Below, piece after piece: positions 14,925 to 20,664 of a stretch of 20,664 bases of DNA. The notes under the pieces were generated by a model, which made no database searches, was not told the origin of the DNA, and was given only the letters and a program-made list of their open reading frames with translations. Source of the DNA: an uncultured Porphyromonas sp. (GTDB taxonomy: Bacteria > Bacteroidota > Bacteroidia > Bacteroidales > Porphyromonadaceae); assembly GCF_902489635.1 (NCBI RefSeq), contig NZ_CABUAN010000038.1, forward strand, positions 1 through 20,664, read 5' to 3'. Every line of letters starts with the position of its first letter. Positions within the stretch are counted from its first letter, which is position 1. The translations under genes were made by a program, and so were the position numbers.

Positions 14925-16346
14925 CTACTCCAGCGTCACGTAGCAAGACTCCTGGAGCTTAGGCTCTACGACGACACGCTGCATCACGCCGTCACGCAGG
15001 TAGTCGATGGTAACACCCGTGCGGGGTGCTGTCGTGATCCAAGGATTGAAGGCAAAGAGGTAGCTAAAGCCTCCGAAGTACTTATCCTTGTCCAGGAGCT
15101 TAGCGACTCGAGCGTAGTCTTCCGAGTCCCAATAGCGGCAATTGGTTGGTCCATCTTTGATCGCAAAGGGATGCTCATGTGTACGGCAGGCCATGCTCTT
15201 CTTGACAAAGGCCAGATAGCCTTTGGAGAGTTCGTCGGCCGTGCCTAGAGGGCGGCCGTTGATAGCTACGATCTCATCGCCAGCGCGTAGCCCCGCCTCG
15301 GCAGCAGGTGAGTGCAGCGATAGCGAGTGGATGGTCGAGATGTTGTTTGCCCGATAGTTGATCCCCAGCGACAGGTGCCTATGGGTGGCAAAGCGCACAA
15401 CGAGCGAATTGAAGTAGCGCGTGAAGGGAAACTGCAATAGCATCACCGGCACCGTCAGAGCGGTGTAGTCGGTCAGCGTATAGTCGTCAGCGAGCAGCTC
15501 CTCGGCTTCGCTCGTCCATAGCATCTTGCGCTCGTTGACACCACTATATATGGTGACGCCAAACTTCAGATAGAAGCGCGCCAGCGTCTTGTCGCTTCCC
15601 ATCGGTAGGATCGGCAGCTCGACGAGCTTATGCGCCTTGGGGTCGATGCGTAGCGACGTTTGCACGGCAGAGCGACGAGCGGCAGCAGCGTCGTAAGCAC
15701 TGTTTTCGGTGATACTATAATAGGTATCGACGAGTAGGTCAGGATTCTTCTGATCGTAGGTCAGCCCCAGAGCTTGCAGTGCCTCAGCGAGTTGCTGCTC
15801 GATGAGCGCGTCCCGATTGGTGTGCTGCTTGTTGGTGCGCACGAAGCCAAAGGTCTCATAGTTGATCAAGTCGGTCTTACCCTCGGTGCCTGTGCTGATG
15901 GGGTACGAGATCAATATATCGGACTCGTCCTCCAGGCTGTACATGCCAAAGGCGCGAGCTATGTCCCGCTCCGTGAGCGCATCGGCAGGCTGAGCGATCG
16001 GATTGAGATGGCGTACCACACGATGATAGGCAAAGTTGGAGACAACTAGGAGTAAGTCGTCAGAGACTTCTCCCTCGCCTTGCAACTCGCGGATCATCTC
16101 CTCCTCAGACATCTTAATGGTCTCGTGTCCATTGATCGCCTCGATGATGTCGCCCACTCGTAGTCCAGCCTGTGCTGCAGGACTATTGGGATAAACGGTC
16201 AGGATAACAGGGCGGTTGGCTCCCCAGTTGTCGTTGTAGCTCATCTGGTACTCTAGACCGACGTAAGCCTTCTGAGCTTGCATGGTCAGGGCAAAGGAGC
16301 AGAGTGCTAGGATGAGTAGCAATGTGGTGTGGTATAGTCGCTTCAT
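14925..16346 (-). CDS. Exported protein with two PDZ domains
   Basis: A 473-residue protein with a signal peptide (about 1-25, ending TMQAQ), so it is periplasmic or outer-membrane associated. The first PDZ domain centres on SPAAQAGLRVGDIIEAINGH (55-74) and the second on SPAAEAGLRAGDEIVAINGR (346-365). Between them (about 160-310) is a region with LAEALQALGLTYDQKNPDLLV (187-207) and NERKMLWTSEAEELL, which resembles DUF4136-type lipoprotein domains of Bacteroidota. I see no protease triad: there is no GNSGG-like serine motif and no zinc-binding HExxH. The role is probably binding or scaffolding. It sits inside an RNA-modification and metabolic operon, 35 bases from cinA and 31 from queA, which is a surprising place for an exported protein. 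Confidence 0.82.
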   Translation of the reverse strand: MKRLYHTTLLLILALCSFALTMQAQKAYVGLEYQMSYNDNWGANRPVILTVYPNSPAAQAGLRVGDIIEAINGHETIKMSEEEMIRELQGEGEVSDDLLLVVSNFAYHRVVRHLNPIAQPADALTERDIARAFGMYSLEDESDILISYPISTGTEGKTDLINYETFGFVRTNKQHTNRDALIEQQLAEALQALGLTYDQKNPDLLVDTYYSITENSAYDAAAARRSAVQTSLRIDPKAHKLVELPILPMGSDKTLARFYLKFGVTIYSGVNERKMLWTSEAEELLADDYTLTDYTALTVPVMLLQFPFTRYFNSLVVRFATHRHLSLGINYRANNISTIHSLSLHSPAAEAGLRAGDEIVAINGRPLGTADELSKGYLAFVKKSMACRTHEHPFAIKDGPTNCRYWDSEDYARVAKLLDKDKYFGGFSYLFAFNPWITTAPRTGVTIDYLRDGVMQRVVVEPKLQESCYVTLE

Positions 16347-16381
16347 GGTAGTCTGTTATTTGAGTGTGTTGGTGAAAAGGT

Positions 16382-16873
16382 TTACTCCAGCTCCCAGTGG
16401 TAGAGCTGGTTGATAACCTCGCAATAGGTCTGCCGTACGATCTCTTGTCGCGAGCCGGCGAGCTGCAAGCGTGCCGAATGGATGCCCCGATGTGTGGCTA
16501 TCGCGATGCAGACAGTCCCGACGGGTGTCGCAGCCGTACCACCAGCTGGTCCTGCCACGCCTGTGGTCGCTATGCCGATGGAGCTATGACAAGCTTGACG
16601 CGCGCCGCTAGCCATCGCCTCAGCGACCTCTCGGCTCACGACGCCATACTGCTCGATGGTGGCGGCTGGTACGTAGGCTAGTCGCTCCTTGAGCTCTATC
16701 TGATAAGTCACGAGGGCGCCCTGGAACCATTGCGAACTGCCCGCATGTGACGTCAGCTGGCTCGCTATATAGCCACCCGTACAGCTCTCGCAGGTCGAGA
16801 CGCTCTCGTGCTGCTCTAGCCAGTGTGCTATGAGACGCTGTAGCTGCTCTTCTGTCGTCTGAGGGGTGGGCAT
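16382..16873 (-). CDS. CinA C-terminal domain protein (nicotinamide-nucleotide amidase family)
   Basis: A 163-residue stand-alone CinA amidohydrolase domain. The family de-amidates nicotinamide mononucleotide, feeding NAD recycling in the cytoplasm. Key blocks: STCESCTGGYIASQLT (26-41), FQGALVTYQ (about 50-58), YGVVSREVAEAMASGA (about 76-91) and GIATTGVAGPAGG (100-112). Only the C-terminal half of full CinA is present; the N-terminal MoaB-like half is absent, as in many short family members such as E. coli PncC. I start at the ATG at 16873, ten bases after the tsaD stop. An upstream in-frame TTG at 16903 would overlap tsaD and add ten residues with no homology. Confidence 0.9.
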   Translation of the reverse strand: MPTPQTTEEQLQRLIAHWLEQHESVSTCESCTGGYIASQLTSHAGSSQWFQGALVTYQIELKERLAYVPAATIEQYGVVSREVAEAMASGARQACHSSIGIATTGVAGPAGGTAATPVGTVCIAIATHRGIHSARLQLAGSRQEIVRQTYCEVINQLYHWELE

Positions 16874-16883
16874 AAGACGTGGG

Positions 16884-17912
16884 TTAGATCGTTGTCTTGG
16901 CAAAGGGGACGGCCTCTATCGATCCGTAGGCTCCTCGCTCATAGGCAAAGGTGCCCGCCATGGCAACCATAGCGGCATTGTCTGTCGTAAAGGCAAAGGG
17001 CGGTATGTAGACCTGCCAGCCGTACCGCTCGGCATAAGCGTGGTAAGCGTCACGCAGACCCGTATTGGCCGAGACACCACCAGCCACAGCGATGTGCTTG
17101 ATGCCGGTCTCCTTGCTGGCGCGCAGTAGCTTGCTCATGAGGATGTCGATGACCGTCTTTTGGAGTGAGGCGCAGAGATCCGCTTTGTTTTTCGCAACAA
17201 AGTCCGCATCCTTGGCCAGCTCATCCCGTAGCGTATAGAGGAAAGAGGTCTTCAGCCCGCTAAAGCTGTAGTCCAGCCCCGGCACCTGTGGCTTGCTAAA
17301 GTGAAAGCGCTCAGCGTCGCCCTCATTGGCGAGCTTATTGACGATCGGGCCCCCCGGGTAACCGAGCCCCATCACCTTGGCGCACTTGTCAAAGGCTTCG
17401 CCAGCCGCATCATCGATCGTCTGACCCAGTATGCGCATATCATCAGGCGCATTGACCTGTACGATCTGTGAGTTACCGCCCGAGACGAGTAGGCAGAGGT
17501 AAGGAAATGGCGGGGGTGTGTGTGGCTCCTCAGGCTTGGAGATAAAGTGTGCGAGGACGTGTGCCTGCAGGTGATTGACCTCGACGAGAGGGATCTGGAG
17601 TGCTAAGCTCAGCCCCTTGGCAAAGTTGGTCCCGACGATGAGCGACCCGAGAAGCCCCGGACCACGTGTATAGGCGATCGCATCAAGATCGGCCAGCGTG
17701 ACACCAGCCCGTGCTACCGCTTGCTGTACGACGGGGACGATGTTTTGCAGATGAGCTCGTGAAGCCAGCTCAGGCACCACGCCTCCATACTTGCTGTGTA
17801 CCTCTTGACTTGCGATCACATTGCTACAGAGTAGTCCACCCCGTAGCACAGCTGCCGAGGTATCGTCGCACGAACTCTCGATACCTAAGATGAGAGAAGA
17901 TGAAGATGTCAT
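16884..17912 (-). CDS. tsaD: tRNA N6-adenosine threonylcarbamoyltransferase
   Basis: A 342-residue ASKHA-fold enzyme that moves threonylcarbamoyl from its AMP ester to A37 of ANN-decoding tRNAs (t6A). It works with TsaB, TsaC and TsaE, none of which is in the window. Motifs: LGIESSCDDTSAAV (9-22), GGVVPELASRAH (43-54), the metal-binding pair H114/H118 in NHLQAHV, LVSGGNSQI (142-150), DDAAGEAFDKCAKVMGLGYPGG (near 167-188), AVAGGVSANTGLR, and the final metal or nucleotide aspartate in FTTDNAAMVAMAG. Length is normal. It is second in the operon, 17 bases after ybeY and followed by cinA after ten bases. Confidence 0.97.
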   Translation of the reverse strand: MTSSSSLILGIESSCDDTSAAVLRGGLLCSNVIASQEVHSKYGGVVPELASRAHLQNIVPVVQQAVARAGVTLADLDAIAYTRGPGLLGSLIVGTNFAKGLSLALQIPLVEVNHLQAHVLAHFISKPEEPHTPPPFPYLCLLVSGGNSQIVQVNAPDDMRILGQTIDDAAGEAFDKCAKVMGLGYPGGPIVNKLANEGDAERFHFSKPQVPGLDYSFSGLKTSFLYTLRDELAKDADFVAKNKADLCASLQKTVIDILMSKLLRASKETGIKHIAVAGGVSANTGLRDAYHAYAERYGWQVYIPPFAFTTDNAAMVAMAGTFAYERGAYGSIEAVPFAKTTI

Positions 17913-17929
17913 GATGCTGTGGGGTGAGA

Positions 17930-18457
17930 TTAGTTGGCAGCCTGGTAGTCAGCGCACACCTTGTCGACATACTTGAAGAACTTCGACCCGCCCTGATCCA
18001 GGAAGTAGTTGCGTCCCTCCAGCATCTCGACCAGCTGCATGAGTGCTCTATCCTCGGCCATACGCATCAGCTCCCGCTCGGAGTCGGTCTGATCATCGAT
18101 GCCCAGGAGATGCAGGATGCCATGTATCATCACACGGTATAGCTCCTGCTCGAACTGCACGCCCAGCTCCTGCGCATTGGTCGCAACCGTGTCGATGCTG
18201 ATGAGTATGTCGCCATAGATTGCATCGTCGCCCTCCCGCTCACTCTCTCTGGGGAAGGTGATGACATCCGTGTAGTAGTCATGCTGGAGAAATGCTTTGT
18301 TTGCTCTCAGGATACCCTCATCGTCAGTATACTGAAAGTTGATCTCCCCGACCGTACGATTCATCTCGTCACATACGCGGCGCATCCAACGGTTGGCGAT
18401 CTGCCGCCGAATGGGAGGCATCAGCACATCGTTGTCCGAATAGTAGTTAAATTGCAT
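17930..18457 (-). CDS. ybeY: Endoribonuclease YbeY (rRNA maturation factor)
   Basis: A 175-residue metal-dependent RNase of the YbeY/UPF0054 family, involved in 16S rRNA 3'-end processing and ribosome quality control in the cytoplasm. The core has YTDVITFPRE (62-71), YGDILISIDTV (81-91) and the metal motif HGILHLLGIDDQ (112-123). H112 and H116 are present, but the third ligand position (122) is Asp rather than the His of E. coli; this appears to be usual in Bacteroidota. I chose the ATG at 18457. An upstream in-frame start at 18544 would lie inside the promoter box and add 29 residues unrelated to the family. It is the first gene of the six-gene run. Confidence 0.94.
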   Translation of the reverse strand: MQFNYYSDNDVLMPPIRRQIANRWMRRVCDEMNRTVGEINFQYTDDEGILRANKAFLQHDYYTDVITFPRESEREGDDAIYGDILISIDTVATNAQELGVQFEQELYRVMIHGILHLLGIDDQTDSERELMRMAEDRALMQLVEMLEGRNYFLDQGGSKFFKYVDKVCADYQAAN

Positions 18458-18540
18458 ATCTCGTCTCTTAAGTCTATCTGCATGCAGGCATCGCTTGCAA
18501 TCTTGTGAGGCTGTTGACATAGACAGCCTCGTATGGTATT

Positions 18541-18548
18541 GCAAAGGT
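18541..18548 (-). promoter_or_regulatory. -7 box TACCTTTG upstream of the ybeY operon
   Basis: Minus-strand TACCTTTG, 83 bases before the ybeY ATG. It is the only box of this type before the six-gene run. It gives a leader of about 75 nt that contains an out-of-domain start codon region. The -33 box is weak. Confidence 0.5.
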
Positions 18549-18605
18549 AATGTTTTCTTTAGACTTACACAGCGTAACGCAGCACTCTCCTACTCAGCGC
18601 CTCTC

Positions 18606-18620
18606 ACGAGTAACGATTTG
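18606..18620 (-). repeat. 15-base match, inverted, to the flank of palindromic repeat copy 2
   Basis: ACGAGTAACGATTTG here is the exact reverse complement of 20521-20535, right at the outer edge of repeat copy 2. The two sites bracket the LRR protein gene. It could be a diverged repeat flank or chance. Confidence 0.3.
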
Positions 18621-18664
18621 CGGGATCAAGATTGACTACGTGATAAACTTTCGGCTAAAAAATG

Positions 18665-18672
18665 TAACTTCG
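18665..18672 (+). promoter_or_regulatory. Weak candidate -7 box for the LRR protein gene
   Basis: TAACTTCG is one base off TAnnTTTG and lies about 100 bases before the ATG at 18772. No good -33 box was seen. The rest of the divergent gap (18549-18771) holds nothing else recognisable. Confidence 0.25.
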
Positions 18673-18771
18673 CCCTATGGAAGGTACAACTGTACAACGG
18701 CATCGTTGAGCTAGTCTGCTTACCGCTTTGCCTTTCCATTTTTGCCTCTATAACCTCAACCATATTCTCTT

Positions 18772-20367
18772 ATGAAAGCAAAACTACCTTTACTGCTTGG
18801 TCTCATGACCTTGCTCGGCCTAATGAGCAACCCTCTAAAGGCTCAAAGCGATGAGCTACCCGTAGTCACAATCCACACCAACTGGGCGAGTGACCAAGAG
18901 GGAGCTATCCACCTATCTCTCTCTGGCTCTGAAAAAGACTTTGAGACGACTTACATTGATGCCGGATATGGCAAGAAGAAGCCTACGGATGTAGATCAAG
19001 ATGGTGCCATACCTGCAAAGGGCAACGTCATCAAGATCTATGGACACTTTGAGGGTATCGGCACCCCTATGGACATTACCAAAAAGATCGAAGTCGCTCC
19101 AAACGACTTTATCAAAGAGGTCAACATCTCTCTGACGCCCCTCGAGGAGCAGCCCGACCTGAGTAAGTGCCAGGCTCTCACACGACTCACGATGATGGCG
19201 TGTGAACTCAAGAGCATCGACTTTGACAAAATACCTAGCTCTATCACGACCCTCCAAGTCCTCGTCAACGACCTCTCCGAGATAGTCCTACCTAGTATGC
19301 CTAACCTCGATGAGCTTAGCGCTGGATCTTGTCCTAACATGAGCAAAGTCGACGTCTCTGGAGCACCTAATCTGACTAGACTAGACATAGGCGGCCTGCC
19401 CATGCTCACAACCTTGGATCTATCTAAGAATCCTAACCTAATCTACCTCGCAGCATACGACTGCGCACTACCAAAGATCGACCTCTCTAACTGCAATAAT
19501 CTAGAAAACATATCGCTCTCGGGCAATAAGCTTTCGCAGCTCAAACTGGGGAATACAGAAGACCTAGAGATCCTTGAATTGGCCAACAACAAGCTCACAG
19601 GGATAGACCTGACGAAGATGCCAAAGCTGAAGTCGCTCAGCCTACGTGCGAACACGCAAATCAGCTCTATCGATCTGTCAAACAACCCCAACCTAATGAT
19701 CTTTACAGCAGATAGTACAGCGATCAAAGAGATCAAGGTCAACCACCTGAAAAGCCTTGAGACCCTCGACCTCGGTGCTACGCAGCTGACCAAACTCGAT
19801 ATATCAGGTATGTCTGCACTCCAAAACGTATCCGTAGAGTGCTGCTACTCAGTTAGCGAGATCAACTTTGCAAACGCGCCACAACTGATCAACATACTAA
19901 TCGACGGAAACAAACTATCCTTCGATCAAACAGCACAGATGGCCAAAGACTTGCCAGAGGCTGACATGCAGATGGGGCCTTTCATTGGTGTCTATGCACA
20001 AGGAGACCCCAAGGAGGGCAACCTCATGCACGAAGAGGCTGTCGAGCTGTGCCGTAGTAAAAACTATGCGGTAATGCAGAGAGACAGTGATGGCGAGGTG
20101 TATGACTATAACGGTATCCCAGCCTCCATTGATCCGATCACAACACCCAAGCTGAGCTATCGTGATGCGGGAGCGCAGATCGTAATAGATCTAAGCACTA
20201 TAAATAAGAGAGTCTCTGCCGCACACCTCTATAATATGAGTGGTGAACTCATCAGGAGCTACAAGCTCTCTGGCAGATCCCTCGAAATAGACAAGAAGGA
20301 GCTGCAACAAGGGGCTCACTACTTGATCCACATAGAGGGGATAGGGTCGCTCGTACTGCACCTCTAA
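18772..20367 (+). CDS. Leucine-rich-repeat T9SS surface protein
   Basis: A 531-residue exported protein. Residues 1-25 are a signal peptide ending PLKAQ. A beta-rich cap follows (about 28-120). The repeats (about 120-390) are short, about 21 residues each, of the form LxxLDLSxNxxLxxLxxxxN; clear copies read LTTLDLSKNPNLIYLAAYDC and LEILELANNKLTGIDLTKMP. They resemble the internalin-J-like repeats of Bacteroidota surface proteins used in adhesion and biofilm. A linker (about 390-465) then leads to a T9SS sorting domain with AAHLYNMSGELIRSYKL and GAHYLIHIEGIGSLVLHL. The very end is not basic, unlike many sorting domains. Several repeats carry cysteines (positions near 150, 190, 235, 242 and a CC pair near 357). 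The gene is divergent from ybeY, alone in its unit, and followed by the palindromic repeat. Confidence 0.9.
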   Translation: MKAKLPLLLGLMTLLGLMSNPLKAQSDELPVVTIHTNWASDQEGAIHLSLSGSEKDFETTYIDAGYGKKKPTDVDQDGAIPAKGNVIKIYGHFEGIGTPMDITKKIEVAPNDFIKEVNISLTPLEEQPDLSKCQALTRLTMMACELKSIDFDKIPSSITTLQVLVNDLSEIVLPSMPNLDELSAGSCPNMSKVDVSGAPNLTRLDIGGLPMLTTLDLSKNPNLIYLAAYDCALPKIDLSNCNNLENISLSGNKLSQLKLGNTEDLEILELANNKLTGIDLTKMPKLKSLSLRANTQISSIDLSNNPNLMIFTADSTAIKEIKVNHLKSLETLDLGATQLTKLDISGMSALQNVSVECCYSVSEINFANAPQLINILIDGNKLSFDQTAQMAKDLPEADMQMGPFIGVYAQGDPKEGNLMHEEAVELCRSKNYAVMQRDSDGEVYDYNGIPASIDPITTPKLSYRDAGAQIVIDLSTINKRVSAAHLYNMSGELIRSYKLSGRSLEIDKKELQQGAHYLIHIEGIGSLVLHL

Positions 20368-20415
20368 TCCGATCAGCTAGAGAAAGTTTCCCGTTGTAAA
20401 ACGATGAGACGTCGC

Positions 20416-20522
20416 CCTGTAGGGACGCACGGCTCGTGCGTCCGTCCCCGTTAAAACCACGATGCTGTAACCTTTGATACAACGGACGCCCTCCGACTCA
20501 ACACTATCCGTGCGTCCCTACA
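20416..20522 (+). repeat. MITE-like palindromic repeat, copy 2
   Basis: A 107-bp unit with 15-bp perfect terminal inverted repeats, TGTAGGGACGCACGG at 20418-20432 and its complement at 20508-20522. The left end also folds on itself as GGACGCACG/CGTGCGTCC around GCT. It matches the reverse complement of 10206-10301 over most of its length and then diverges in the last 35 bases. It lies 48 bases past the LRR gene stop and may act as that gene's 3' structure. It has no coding content. Confidence 0.82.
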
Positions 20523-20612
20523 AATCGTTACTCGTATCGCTCTAACCTCTAACCTCCAATCTCTATTTACATATCTTTACGGGGAAAATCGTCCGATTCC
20601 CTCCTTTCTCGA

Positions 20613-20656
20613 ATATCCACGTGGAAAATCTCAAATCTCCACGTGGATATTTTTTA
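20613..20656. terminator. CCACGTGG inverted repeat with T-run at window end
   Basis: ATATCCACGTGG (20613-20624) pairs with CCACGTGGATAT (20639-20650) around 14 bases, followed by TTTTTTATTTT. This looks like a rho-independent terminator on the plus strand. The window stops at CCAC, which could begin a third CCACGTGG, so it may instead be the edge of a repeat cluster. Confidence 0.5.
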
Positions 20657-20664
20657 TTTTCCAC

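Noticed and set aside
16382..16903. A longer CinA-domain protein starting at 16903
   Set aside because: That start is a TTG inside tsaD, and the added ten residues have no family similarity; the ATG at 16873 fits the operon spacing.
17930..18544. A longer YbeY starting at 18544
   Set aside because: It overlaps the -7 box at 18541-18548 and adds residues absent from the family; the ATG at 18457 is preferred.
18913..19793. Minus-strand open frames under the LRR gene
   Set aside because: They mirror the repetitive leucine codons of the LRR protein, which has a signal peptide, repeats and a sorting domain on the plus strand.
20416..20664. CRISPR-like array at the window end
   Set aside because: The palindromes are unevenly spaced, not direct repeats with unique spacers, and no cas gene is present.

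Overview
The window looks like chromosome from a Bacteroidota (Bacteroidales) bacterium, most likely Porphyromonas or a close relative. Three proteins end in type IX secretion (T9SS) C-terminal sorting domains. The only recognisable promoters are of the Bacteroidota type: a TAnnTTTG -7 box, usually spelled TACCTTTG here. Clear Shine-Dalgarno sequences are scarce. No tRNA, rRNA, CRISPR array, phage or complete transposon was seen.

Layout. (1) 1-2246, plus strand: the 3' part of a large T9SS surface protein with PPC modules. Its base composition changes inside the reading frame. (2) 2288-2632, minus strand: a 345-nt element with the look of a group II intron reduced to ribozyme pieces, with no reverse transcriptase and a damaged domain V. 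(3) 2703-8310, minus strand: SDR-type threonine dehydrogenase, DedA membrane protein, glutaminyl-tRNA synthetase (glnS), an unrecognised acidic protein, and a CCA-adding tRNA nucleotidyltransferase. (4) 8311-9110: a divergent promoter region, a small RNA-binding RRM protein with a leader of about 215 nt, then hairpins ending in a strong two-way terminator. (5) 9117-9998, minus: class I fructose-bisphosphate aldolase. (6) 10206-10301: a small palindromic repeat, with a second copy at 20416-20522 in the opposite orientation. (7) 10459-12384, minus: Omp28-like T9SS protein with a thioredoxin-type CxxC. (8) 12711-18457, minus: a six-gene run, ybeY-tsaD-cinA-(PDZ protein)-queA-panC, starting from a -7 box at 18541 and closed by a terminator at 12652-12684. 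(9) 18772-20367, plus: a leucine-rich-repeat T9SS protein. (10) Window end: the second palindromic repeat and a CCACGTGG palindrome pair.

How the genes fit together. The chromosomal core is rich in RNA and translation functions: glnS charges tRNA-Gln, Cca builds tRNA 3' ends, TsaD makes t6A, QueA contributes to queuosine, YbeY matures rRNA, and an RRM protein binds RNA. Around these sit three exported adhesin-like or surface proteins and central metabolism (aldolase, threonine dehydrogenase, pantothenate synthesis). The less ordinary material lies in the gaps: the intron remnant, the palindromic repeat family, the RRM leader, and the recurrent TACCTTTG box. No clearly new multi-gene system was found. 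The best candidates for something undescribed are the miniature intron-like element and the modular palindromic repeats found next to gene ends.
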